Positions 22,811 through 34,518 of a stretch of 64,000 bases of DNA are shown here, piece by piece. Origin of the DNA: Astragalus membranaceus (Eukaryota > Streptophyta > Magnoliopsida > Fabales > Fabaceae); the NCBI GenBank assembly GCA_039519185.1, contig CM076847.1, forward strand, positions 78,095,100-78,159,099, read 5' to 3'. A model generated the notes under the pieces. It was given only the letters and a program-made list of their open reading frames with translations. It was not told the origin of the DNA and ran no database searches. Each line of letters opens with the position of its first letter. Within the stretch, counting starts at the first letter, position 1. Made by a program: the position numbers and the translations under genes.

Positions 22811-24045
22811 GTCCAAATATCAGTTTCGTCCTTTATCTTTGCTCTAGGTTTCACTTTGCTCATTTATCTTTTTTTTGGTTCATTTTGGTCCTTTATCTTT
22901 CATTTTCGTTTCATTTTGGTCCCTGCCGTTAGTTTTTTCTAACAGACGCCAAGCTGGCAGTTAACTGCTGACGTGGTATCCATCTTCATTAAATGACGTG
23001 GCAAAATTAATAATTTTTTCGTTTGAAAGCACACGCAAATGCAAATGCAAACAGATCTGGAAATTTAACAAAAACTAAAAACATTATGTTCCTAATTGAA
23101 ATCACACGCAAATGCAAATGCAAACAGATCTGAAAATTTAACAAAATTAATAATATTTTCGTTTCATTTGCGAGAACCTTCAAGCCCGGATTCATAACCT
23201 TCAAACCCAGATTCAAACCTTCAAACCCATATTCTGTTCCTTTATTTTTCATTTGCAAGAACCTTCAAACCCAGATTTGTTTTTCATTTGCGAGAATCTT
23301 CAACATGCTACAAAATTGAAGAAATTGTTGCAAACCTAAAGCCCAAACTGAAACGGAGTTTGCAAATCAAAACCCAAATCGAAAGCTTTTGCCCAAATCG
23401 CTTTTTCATCTCCGAATCAAAACCCCACAACTCAATCTTCAAATCTTAACAAGTTCTTTTTCTTCTTCTACTGCGTATTTTTCAGAATCGCAAATAAAAA
23501 TAAAACAGAAACAGATATGGGATATTGCTGGACAAGAATCGCAAATTTTTCAGATCTGGAAATGAAATTGATGGTTCGATAGAATCGCAAATTGTTGTTG
23601 TTGTTGATCTGGAAATGAAACGGAACCCAAAACCCATAATCGCAAATTTAATTGGACACTGAAATCAGAATCTGGACTGAAAACAGATTTGGACATTGAA
23701 GATGAGCTATATGAAAGAGGTGAGACATTGAAAATAGAAGAAGAGAGCGAGAGGAAGAAGAGGATCTAGGTTAGATGGAAGAAGGGGATCTGATTCTGAT
23801 TTGGGTTTCAATTGATTTAATTGTTTCAATTCTGAGAGGCATTTCTTTGTTGTTTTGTTTTGTTCAATCTGGGTTCTTTCACCGTTTCTTCAATCCGGGC
23901 ATTTTGTTTTTTAAATAAATGTTTTAGTCTTTTGTTAATTTATGTTATTATGAAGTAGAAAAAATAAATGTTGATGTGTAATTAAATAATACATGTTTTG
24001 CCACGTCATTTAATGAATTAAAGACGCCACGTCAGCAGTTAACTG
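22811..24045. mobile_element. MULE-like element, right terminal repeat truncated
   Basis: The left end carries 'ggtccctgccgttag', 'ggcagttaactgctgacgtg' and 'ttaaatgacgtggca', the same series as the terminal repeats of the element at 34528-36054. The right end has the inverted 'cgccacgtcagcagttaact' but breaks off before the outer part. The interior has no transposase; it contains a direct repeat of 'cacacgcaaatgcaaatgca' (23030 and 23103). Non-autonomous and partly deleted. Confidence 0.6.
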
Positions 24046-24806
24046 TATTTAACCTAATTTATAAATAAGCACATGAAAGGATTTAATTTTACAAAATTCA
24101 AAAAATAAAAAAAAATAAAATATATTTCATATTGCATCATATCAACTGGGTTTACTAAAATATTAAAGTACATATGTGAATATTATTTTTCCTTATAGTA
24201 TTATTTGCGTTGGTATTGGAAAGGGTAGAATCGATAATGAACTAAAATAGAAACAAAAGTTAGAAAATATACCAAATAGACACGCACATGACAATATAAT
24301 ATAATTATGATAATTAAAAAAAACAAGTTGGGTAGTGGTGTTGGGATATGGAGAAATTAAAATAAGCAAATGGGTCCACATGAAAATAACAAGTGTTCCA
24401 GGTACGTGCTAGGTTCATGCATGGTTTTAAGTTCAACGATAACTGGCCCATATACCATGAATGAACTTCATTAGTCTCTCTCTCTCTCTCAATCTAAAAC
24501 ACAAACCGATTCAATTTTCTGAACCCAATAAAACTTTCCCACTTTGCATATGTACCTTCAACTTTAATATCCATACGTTTTTCAAAGTTTCACCTTTTTC
24601 TCTTCTCTTGGTTTACTGATTCGATAATCTTTGAACTACCGTTACATAAATATTATTCTGTCACTAAAAATATTACGCACCTCATTCTTCTCTGTGAATC
24701 AAGCTTTATTAAACATTTTTTTAAGTGGACAATAATTACTCACATAACATATTAAAGTAAGAAATATGTTTTTATTTATCATAAAATAAAAACCGCATGT
24801 GAAAAC

Positions 24807-25019
24807 CTGAAGGAGGTAACTGAGAGCGTGGGGTTCAGCGATTGGGGTTGATCCTCTCTTAACCAAGGGTCGGGGATTCAATCCCCACCTTGGGTACGGA
24901 ACAGCGTTAAAACTCTGGGCCAACTGTCCTGCCCCTCGAGGCACCTACAATTCAGCGAAAGGATTAGTCACTGCAGTCGGCGGTAAATAGGCTCGATAAA
25001 AAAAATACTGAAGGAGGTA
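24807..25019 (+). mobile_element. tRNA-derived SINE with 12-bp target duplication
   Basis: The body is about 24819-25007. It is flanked by the perfect duplication 'ctgaaggaggta' (24807-24818 and 25008-25019). A B-box-like 'gggattcaatcccc' lies about 60 bases from the start, and the 3' end is an A run. A partial copy of the same family lies at 58834-58950. It differs from the SINE at 8539. Confidence 0.8.
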
Positions 25020-25346
25020 CAGTTGGGTCTGCTATTCTTTAGATTATTTTTTCTGATTAGATGGATGCGCTCTATAAAAAAAGTGTATTAGATTTGAAGC
25101 TATATATGGCAATGACAACATGAACACATTGAAAGAAAGAAATCATTGTGTATAACAGAATTTTTGTTTCATATGAAAGTCGTGTGTATTATATTATCTC
25201 TACTACTAGGAAAATTGCTGCTAGCAAGAGAGAGGGAAAGAGTAGTGTGTTGTATATTTCTACCAAGAACAAGAATGTGACATGAAATAACTTAATTATT
25301 ACTAGATGTTTGTATTGCTTTTAACTTGGCATTGCACCCTTCATTT

Positions 25347-28080
25347 TCACATGACATTACTTCCCTGCATCAGAATTCTTCTGAGTTCACTAGCAATTCC
25401 TTGCAACAAAACCGGTTTTCGGATTACTCCATTAACACCAACTTGCATGCATCTTTCCCACAAATCTTCTTCTGCATTTGCAGTCAAAGCAACAATCAAA
25501 GGCCTATTTCCACTTTTAAATTTCCGAATCCTTGCCGCAACTTCAAAGCCGTCGATATCAGGCATGTGGAGATCCAATAGAATGACTTGAATAGAGGATC
25601 CAACAGGTCCAATCACAGTAAGACATTCAAATCCTGTAGAAACACAAATCACAGCACAACCTAGTTTCTGAAGCAGTTTTTGAGTCACTGCTCTATTTAC
25701 ATAGTCGTGATCGACTAACAGAACTTGTAGACCTCTCAACATTGTATTGGAATTGGTACGCTCTGAAGAATCTCCAGGTTCAGAGATGGCTATGGCAATC
25801 GAAGGTCGTAATTGAAACCTGAGAAGTAGTGTCATGCTTTGTGGAAAACCTTGTGCATGTGGTACCAACCATATGTTCCCTTGCATCAACTGCAAATAAT
25901 AGTACACAGCAATTAAACACCACATCAAGCAAAGAAATATAATTTACAGAATATAGTCATTGATTGCTATAACTCAAACCTCAGCTCCTAAACAAAGTGG
26001 AAAACTACAATCTAATTCATTTAAAGAATTAAAGAACTAATCAAGGACATGAAGAAGGAAATCATGCCTGAACTATTAAATACACACTATTACCTAATAT
26101 ACTTAACATGCATATTGAAACATATTCCACAATATTCAAGGAAGAAAATGAACACAAACTATGATAAGTATGGGCAAACATTCATCATGATGAGTATGAA
26201 TAATCTAGAGTCCTTCAATACCAAAGGAATGCAAAAAAAATTTGCTATAGAACATGACTCAAAAATGAAGATGTAAATCAAGGTAATAATGCACTTATTA
26301 TCCATGCAAACATATAATAGACTGTGTAACTCACCTGGACTATCTTCTTGCAAATACTAAAGCTCAATTTTCCCTCAAACCTATCACTGTTACATTTCCT
26401 CCCGCCGGGTCCTGAAGAAAATGAGCTTCCAACTTCTGAATCATTATTACTGTTGATCCCTATTTCAAATCTAATATTTACATCACCATTAGATGAGCTT
26501 GGTCTCCACGTTGCCCATCCTTTGTCGCTCCTTCCTTGACTCCCTGTCTCTGCCAAAACCCGAAATGCAAGGTTCCCCCCTTCCCCATGGTTGCAATCCA
26601 ATAAGTTCCCAACCATATGCAAAATCACCTGAAACACTCTCCTTTCATCACCCATAACATTGTTTGGTAAAGACTTATCAACCTCGACCATAAAACCGAA
26701 GCCCTTATAAACACACATGCACTTGGCAAGACAAGCTGCTTCCTTTATCATTGAATGCAACCCGAAAGACCTTATCTCCAAAGGAAATCTCCCATCATCC
26801 TTTGCAGAGTTGTCCATGGCATCATTTACCAAGTTCGATAGGACGTTGCTGGTCCTTAGCATTGCGTCGACAATAAGTTTCTGTTCATTCTTTAAATTAT
26901 CATCCTGTATCATTGAAAGCAATCCTAAAATTGAGTGCATTGGCCTCCTCATACCATTGCTCATGACTTTCTGAAATGAGTTTCTTGCCTGACTTGCCAT
27001 CATAGCCTTCCTTCTTGCCTGTTGCAAAGCTCGATTTTGCTCTTCCAACATCTCTCTCATGAGTTGAGACTCTTCAAGAATTGCAGCATGGGATAGAGCC
27101 ACAGCAACCTGATCAGCAACCACTTTGATGATCTCCAGCTCCTGATTGCTCCAAGATCTAGGTTCTCCGTCAGGCAGAATCAAGACCAATATCGCATAGC
27201 ATGCCTGAGTTAGCTCAGGCGTTCCTCCTTTGAAATTACAGACCCGTAGCATTGGCATTCGGATTGCAGCAACCGGTCCTGCCTCACCAGAAAAACCACT
27301 ACTGGCAACAGTAAGTGCTGATTCAGGGCTAAGTATATTCACCTCATCGCTTCCCTTAATTCTCACAACGTCTGGATCAGTAATCGGTAAAGAAAAATTG
27401 AAATTTCTACCGTTCAATTCATGAGTGAGGTTCATTTCCGTCTTCTCATCATTAGGCATCCACACAGCACAATTTTGCAAGCCAAGTGTTTTAGAAAGCT
27501 CCACCAAAGTAGTATACAGAATCGTATGTCTATCAAGCGACTTACGAATCTCTTGAGTGAGCATTCTTACATGCATTGCAGCCTCCTTTTGCTTCATAAT
27601 AAGACCAACCTCGCGTCCAAGATCCCATGTCTTTTTCTTAAGCATGAATTCTCTAACCTTCACTTTGAGAAGTAAAGGAATTAAAGTAATGAGAGTGATG
27701 GCAGTGGCACAAGACACCAAGGCAGTGAGAATCTTGAAGACAGTAAGTGCCACCATAAGTTGAAAAGTGTGAGGACCATAAGTCCATCCATTCAACAAAT
27801 GAGTCAACCCACATAGTACAATGAAGGCAATGAACTGAATAAGGACCCATTTGAATGGGACGTTTGAGCAACTGACAAAATAAAGTAGCTCAATAGGGAT
27901 TGAGAAGTAGGCCACAGCAATCAAGAAATCTCCAACTCTTTGACATTCCAGAATGCTTTCAATAGTCCAAAAACTGGACTCATCATCACAGTTACATCTA
28001 GGAAATCCATTATCTGATGATGCAGATACACATATGAGGATAGAGGAAATCAACAGCAAGGTTACTATTGCTTTTAACAT
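25347..28080 (-). CDS. ETR2: Ethylene receptor ETR2 (subfamily II)
   Basis: This is an ER-membrane ethylene receptor that activates CTR1 when no ethylene is bound. Exons are 28080-26335 (582 codons) and 25889-25347 (180 codons plus stop), joined by a 445-bp GT-AG intron in phase 0. A signal-like hydrophobic start is followed by Cys29/Cys31, the usual disulfide pair. Three membrane segments carry the copper/ethylene site 'IVLCGLTHLL' (Cys90, His94). A GAF domain and a histidine-kinase-like domain follow. At the phospho-acceptor site 'VMSNGMRRPMH' has Asn where a kinase has His, so it is degenerate, as is common in subfamily II. The receiver domain keeps the Asp of 'LLDLHMP' (about 688) and the Lys of 'IRKPV'. 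At 762 residues it is near the family size. I chose the start at 28080 because the upstream in-frame ATG adds 24 residues absent from homologues. Confidence 0.95.
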
Positions 28081-29230
28081 TGATCCAATATATGCTGCTG
28101 ACTCTTCAATCCATCTAAGGATATAAATTAATAGACCATAGCCATACCCCAATAATTAAGCTAGAAAATAGGAAAAATCTTCAGCAAAATTTACCCTGTC
28201 AACAGTTTTAAAAAAAATTGAAAACTCAGTAAGATCCAAACCAAACAAAAAGAAGAATATTAGATTAGATCCTATAAAGCATACAAATCAATAATTATTT
28301 TCCTAGATTAATTGACCTAAACTATAATTTAAGTTTAATCTGTTTCAGTGAGCATAGCCTTAGGGGGTAGAGTGGTATGAAATAGTACTAATTGATGCAG
28401 AGGAAATTACCATCAACCCAAATGGGAAATCACACAAATATAGGAGAGAATAAAAGAATCAAGAAAACCCAAGATTACTAAACCTGAGAGAAGGCAAAGC
28501 CAAAAAAATATTATTAAAAAAATCAAAGTACAACAAGGTTAATACCCCCTCCCCCACCTCCCACCCCCTACAAAAAGATAAAACATTAGAACAAACAAAA
28601 TCCAGTAATGCAGATTACAGACAAAAGTAAGTAAATAGTACCTCAAGAAATAATGCTACCAGATATTCCACCTTGATCAGATCTCAACAAAGCCTTGTCA
28701 GAGATGCATTATCAACTCAACAACGCATTAACCAAATCTCTCTCCACTTTCTTCAGCATCAAATTAAAACCCACCATCATCAAAGTCCATTACTTTAATC
28801 AACAATAAAGAAAAAAGTGCACCCACCTCCGCCATTGAGAAGAACAAAGAAAGGAAGAGGAAGCACTTAAATCCTACGCATCAATTAAATAAATAAATTA
28901 AAAAACCCATCTTTACTGTGAAACAGTTGCTGCTGCACGACCCTTTACTGGAAAAGACTCCAAGAGCTTATTTTCATAGGAAAAGAAAAGAAAATGGAAG
29001 AAAAACACAGTCTCTAAGCCACAACCAGGTGATGAAAAATGGAGTCGTGGGAATCTAGAACCTTTTTGAGGAATACCCTTTGTCTAATTTCCAATGCTAA
29101 ACCACAAACCACGTAAGGAAAATAAGGAAGAAAGAGAGAGAAAGCGCCGTTGTTTCGTGGGAGAAGAGAGAAAGTGGTGAGTTGTATTTAGAAAGGAGAA
29201 AGAGGAGAGAGAGTATGTGAGAAAGAGAAA
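28081..29230 (-). promoter_or_regulatory. ETR2 leader and promoter region, probable leader intron
   Basis: Upstream of the ETR2 ATG a candidate 3' splice site 'atatccttag' lies about 40 bases before the start. Farther up, at 28640-29230, the sequence becomes CT-rich on the coding strand, like a plant leader. ETR2-type genes often carry an intron in the leader. The exact exon limits cannot be read without transcripts. Confidence 0.4.
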
Positions 29231-29792
29231 GGTAGGGGACCCACATTCTTACATGAAGAGAACTTGGACACTCTTATGAATCAAAACGTCTTGGTCACAC
29301 TAAAATATGTTTGTTTTATTTTCCGGTCTCTTTCACTTTCAGTTTCCCTATTGTTGTTGTTTGTGTGTGCGTTTTTTAATATAAATTATTAAAAAATTGA
29401 AAAGTTAAAAAAAGAATGAATTCCTTTGAATTGAATTCCTTCTTTGTTCAATGTTCGATCTTCCCGTGTCAGAAATATGACTTGTATATTTTTTGTTTCC
29501 CATCAATATCATATCGTCCCTTTTATCCTTCTATCTCTAGACTAGAACTAGTAGAACTAGAAAGAGAATTAGCCGATACGTTCTCCTCCACACCACATCA
29601 CCAATTGGGATGATGTCTCTCTCCTTTGCCTTGCTGATTCAGACCCGCACACAGATTTAATAATATCCGTATGCTATCCTGGTATCCGTATTCAATAACA
29701 TCAACCTGTTAACTTCAAGCCATTTAGGGGTCTTAATTGGACCCTTTTGGCCAATTTAATCCACATATTCTCTTAAAATGTTGGGTGGAACT

Positions 29793-30110
29793 ATATAAAG
29801 CCGGTTTGTAGAGTGAGGATGTCTATCACTCATATATTCATTTTCAAGTCATATAACATCCGATGTAGAACTCCTAACACGCACATTTCACACCTTAGAT
29901 TAGATAATTAGAGTGTGGCCCGAGTGACCTGATAGTGTGTTTTCGATTGATCTTCGATAGACCTTGATGTCATCTTAGAACTTGCGTTGGGCCTAACTCA
30001 ACACTACAAAATTGATTTGTAGAGTGAGGGATGTCTCCCACTTATTATCAACTTTTTCTCAAACCATATAACATCCAATGTGAGACTCTTAACATATTCG
30101 TGTTTGAAAA
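29793..30110. repeat. Direct repeat pair, ~100 bp, possible small LTR-type element
   Basis: 'tttgtagagtgagg(g)atgtct' followed by 'catataacatcc(g/a)atgt' occurs at about 29804-29875 and again at about 30018-30085. The copies are similar but diverged. The arrangement could be the ends of a tiny LTR-type element. No primer site was recognised. Confidence 0.4.
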
Positions 30111-30367
30111 AAGTGTTTGTATCTGAGTTAGTACTCACATTGGCAATAACTTTAGTATTCAGCCTCATACCCTATGGCATCTAAAGCTCTCTTTGACAAG
30201 TCTCATTCGTTAGAGAATAACGAATTTGACTGAGGATGGTGAATTTATGTGTTTAGTAAGCACTGGCGTTTAGTGTTTTTTAGTAGAGTTTAGCATCTTT
30301 TTCAAATGATACATCAAGTAGCGTTTAAACTTATAGCATGTAACATCTCACTTTTTTATCATTTTTT

Positions 30368-30690
30368 TGTGGTGGTCGAAGTAGTGGTTGATGATGGCCA
30401 GAGTGATGGTCAATGGTGGCCAGAGTGGTAGTTGGCATTGGTTCACGTGGTGGTTGGTTGTGGTCAGAGTGGTAGTTGGTGAGGTTGATGATCAGATGTG
30501 ATCATAGTGGTGGTCGACAGTTGGCGGAGTGATGATTTGTGGTGGTCGAAGTGGTAGTTGATTGTGACCATAATGGTGGTCGGCGGTTGCCGAAGTGGTG
30601 TTCGGCGGTGGTTGAAGTGGTGGCGGTTGGTGGTGGTTGGCGGTGGTTGGCGGTGATCAGAGTGGTAGTTGGTGGTGGTCGGAGTGGTAG
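30368..30690. repeat. Minisatellite of ggtggtcgaagtggtggttg-type units
   Basis: About 15 imperfect units with the core gtggt(c/t)gg/agtggt recur over 320 bases. Low-complexity GT-rich DNA with no supported gene. Confidence 0.75.
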
Positions 30691-30699
30691 TCTGTAACT

Positions 30700-31500
30700 T
30701 TTAGTGGTGACGTGTTACCGTTAAAACAAAAAGAGAAATTATAAAACCTATTTTTTTGGTTTTGAGTTTTGATGGAAAATTGTTTAGAAATTAAGAAAAA
30801 AAACCAACTCAACCCCATTAACCCGAACATATTTTGGTTTTGAAATTGACTTTCAAAACGAAAAAACCAAAAACTTACAACCATCCCGAACGGGCCCTTA
30901 ATAGTTAGTAATTAGTTAGGGGTGGGAAATGTTAGTTTCTAGGATTTTAACTCTAAACCTTCTTCATCAAACTTCTTCGTGAATTAGAGTTGCTTTAAAT
31001 CAAATTATATAACAATTTTGATAAGGTTCATCTAGCCATGGCCACAAGATTTTAGCACTCATTGATTCTTCAAAATCTTGTTCCCAAGCTTGAATCACAA
31101 AATTGGAATGATGAGGGATGAAAATTGAGTTTTTAGACCTCATACCTTAGCAAAACATATAAAAATGATCCAATGGTCGTAAAAATTAATTTTAGTTGCT
31201 ATTTATATTGACCTAGGATAATTTCATTAATTTCTTCGCATGCCGAAGACAAGTTATTGTCAAGTGAAAGTCCCGCCAACTTAACAAAATTAGCATTTGC
31301 TCCGCTAGGTTGGCCCGCACGGGCTAGGTTTGGTTTTTTTTTTTAATGTTTTTTACACTGTTTTAGATTCCTTTGTTAAGGTGTTTTTGGGTTTGGTTGG
31401 ATTGGATTACAAAAACACATCAATAAATTGATGGGCTGGTCTAACCCAAAGTTTTACATTTTGACCTATTGGGTTGGTCAAGATCTGAATTGTCAACTCT
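30700..31500. other. Intergenic DNA, no gene recognised
   Basis: AT-rich sequence with short frames only. Confidence 0.5.
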
Positions 31501-31504
31501 AGTT

Positions 31505-31550
31505 AAGAGTATTGTACCATCTGACCAAAAAAAAAAGAGTATTGTACCAT
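31505..31550 (+). mobile_element. 14-bp A-tailed micro-insertion with 16-bp duplication
   Basis: 'aagagtattgtaccat' is duplicated at 31505-31520 and 31535-31550. The 14 bases between are 'ctgaccaaaaaaaa'. This fits an extremely short retroposition product. Confidence 0.55.
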
Positions 31551-31616
31551 ATTTTTGTCCTCTCACTTTTTCTAACTCATAAGTTCATTACCTTTAGTAA
31601 TTGGGTTTTAACTCAA

Positions 31617-34436
31617 CTAGTAACATACACGTGCATCCGCACGGGTTGATCGCGTTGTCTGGTATAGTTTGAATCAGATTGATTTTTAGAATTTAAATAA
31701 TGTAAATCGAAGCTATGTTTGTAAGAGGTAGATAGACGAAGTTAAAGTAAGTTTTGTGGTTACGATAAATAAAATTTCTCTTTTATTTTGGTAATAATGA
31801 TATTTAAAAAAAGTTTCTTCATACTGTTAATTTTTGTTAATTAATGACATATTAGTATTAAATTGAATAGAAATGATGTAAATGAAACAGTTCCATAGAA
31901 ATTTCAATGTCTCAAACTTAAAATACAAAAGCAGATATTAATAGTTGTTTAATGCTTTAAAACACAGTTAAATAGTCTGAACATTACCTCTTGAAAATAA
32001 AGACAAATTTAAAGTAGATAAAAATAGTTTCAAATATAAAATATATAAATATTAAAATCTAAAAATGCAAAAGTATCATTTAGAAACAATATGTGCATTT
32101 ATCCTGTGTTTCTTATATATCAGTGTTGTTATCTTGTGTTTTTTAATATATCAGTGCGGCTATCCTGTGTTTTTATATATATCATTGAAGTTATCCCCGT
32201 GTTTTTATATATATCAGTGCCGTCATCCCGTGTTTTTTATGTATCAGTACAGTTATCTCATAGTTTCAATTGATTGTTTGAGTTGATTAGTAGATTATAG
32301 TAGATAGTTAAAGATAGATATTAGATTATCAATAAGAAATATTTATCCTGTATTTTTTATAAATCAGTGACAATTATTTGTCCTTTTTTAGATATTAGTG
32401 ACAATTTGTCACGTGTGTTTTAAATATTAATCAGTTTAAATAGTCATTAAGTCTTCTTGTTTTTTTAGATAGTAGGTTTATAGTAGTATTCAAAAATTAT
32501 AATTATCAATGACAAATATTAATCCCGTGTTTTTTTATATATCACTACAGTTATCTCGTGTTTTTTTATATATCATTGCAGTTTTCTCGTAGTTTCAATT
32601 GATTATTTTAGTTGATTAGTAGATTATAGTAGATAGTAAAAGTTAGATAGTAGATTATCAATGAGATATATTTGTTTTAAATATTAATTATTAGTTTAAA
32701 TAGCCATTAAGTCTTCTTGTTTTTTAGGTAGTAGGTTTGTAGTAGTAGTCTTCACAATTTTTAATTATCAATGACAAATATTAATCTCGTGTTTTTTTAT
32801 ATATCAGTGCAGTTATCCCGTGTTTTTTATATATCAGTGCAGTTATCTCGTAGTTTCAATTGATTGTTTTAGTTGATTAGTAGATAATAATAGATAGTAA
32901 AAGAGAGATAGTAGATTGGTCAAAAAAAAAGAGATAGTAGATCATCAATAAGAAATATTTGTTTTAAATATTAATCAGTAGTTTAAATAGTCATTAAATC
33001 TTCTTGTTTTTTAGATAATAGTTTTATAGTAGTCTTTAAAAAATTCTAATTATCAATTACAAATATTAATCATGTGTTTTTTTTATATATTATTGCAGTT
33101 ATCCTGTGTTTTTTTATATATCATTGCAGTTATCTCGTAGTTTCAATTGATTATTTGAGTTGATTAGTAGATTATATATAGTATATAGTAAAAGATAGAT
33201 AGTAGATTATCAATAAAAAATATTTATCCCGTGTTTTTTACAAATCAGTGACAATTATTTGTTCTTTTTTAGGTATTAGTGAAAAATATTTGTCACGTGT
33301 GTTTAAATATTAATCAGTTTAAATAGTCAGTAAACCTTCTTGTTTTTTAGATAGTAGGTTTATAGTAGTTTTCAAAAATTATAATTATCAATGACAAATA
33401 TTAATCTCGTGTTTTTTTTATATCAGTGCAGTTATCCCGTGTTTTTTATATAACATTGCTGTTATCTCGTAGTTTTAATTGATTATTTTAGTTGATTAGT
33501 AGATTATAGTAGATAGTAAAAGTTAGATAGTAGATTATCAATGAGAAATATTTGTTTTAAATATTAATCAGTAGTTTAAATAGTCATTACATCTTCTTGT
33601 TTTTTAGATAATAGGTTCATAGTATGCTTCAATAATTTTAATTATCAATTACAAATATTAATCCCGTGTTTTGTATATATCAGTGCAGTTATCCCGTGTT
33701 TTTTATATATCATTGCAGTTATCTCGTAGTTTCAATTGATTTTTTTAGTTGATTAGTAGATTATAGTAGGTTATCAATGAGAAATATTTGTTTTAAATAT
33801 TAATCAGTAGTTTAATCCTATGTTTTTTATATATCAGTACAGTTATCCCCTATTTTTTATATATATAATTGCAGTTATCTCGTAGTTTCAATTGATTATT
33901 TTAGTTGATTAGTAGATTATATTAGATAGTAAAAGATAAATATCAATAAGAGGTGATATTCGATTATCAATAAGAGTATAAACAAATTTCGGAGAGAAAA
34001 ATTAAAATTTTAGTAGATTATAGTAGATAGTAAAAGATAGATAGTAGATTATCAATAAGAGTGTATAAATTTAGAAATTTAGTTAAAAAACTAAAGTATA
34101 ATGATAATAGAAAGAGAAAAATTATTTATGGAAAAAGTAAAAGTAAAGTAAAAAGAAAAAAAAGGAAGAAAGAGAGTGTAAGAGAGAAGTGAAAAGGAGG
34201 AAAGAGAATGTAAGAAGAGAGAGAGAAAAAAAGAAGAAATAGAGTGTAAAAAGGAAAAAGGAAGAAAGAGAGTGTAAGAGAAAAGTGAAAAAGAGAAAAG
34301 AGAGTGTAAAAAAAAAAGAAAGGAAGAGAGGGTAATGACCTAAATACCCTTTGGAGTTATTATAGAGTGGCAAGGTGTCAAGTAAGTGTGAAGGCTTTTA
34401 TGGGTAATTTAAGTGTGGTTTATTAGTATAAATAGA
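31617..34436 (-). mobile_element. Complete non-autonomous Helitron, 2820 bp
   Basis: On the minus strand the element starts 'tctatttatactaataaacc' at 34436 and ends 'tgttactag' at 31617, inserted between A and T. A short hairpin, CGTGC-GGAT-GCACG, lies about 12 bases before the CTAG end. These are the standard Helitron ends (5' TC, 3' hairpin plus CTRR, A/T target). The interior has a pyrimidine-rich tract near the 5' end (34133-34335) and about seven tandem units of 260-335 bp containing 'gttatctcgtagtttcaatt'. No Rep/helicase gene is present. Confidence 0.8.
32904..32942 (+). mobile_element. 13-bp A-tailed micro-insertion with 13-bp duplication
   Basis: 'agagatagtagat' occurs at 32904-32916 and 32930-32942, flanking 'tggtcaaaaaaaa'. 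Other repeat units of the same Helitron lack the insert, which gives an empty-site comparison within the window. Confidence 0.6.
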
Positions 34437-34518
34437 TATTAGATTCGGACTCATATAGTGCTTACCCAAGCCCTCTACTTCTTTTGGATTTAAATTGACC
34501 AAATTACTATATGAGTCG

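Noticed and set aside
25306..25590. Forward-strand frames opposite the ETR2 receiver domain
   Set aside because: They are antisense shadows of the ETR2 exon.
34122..34373. Phe/Leu/Ser-rich minus-strand frame, similar to one at 10752-10958
   Set aside because: Both are translations of the pyrimidine-rich tract shared by the two Helitrons. The similarity reflects DNA, not protein.
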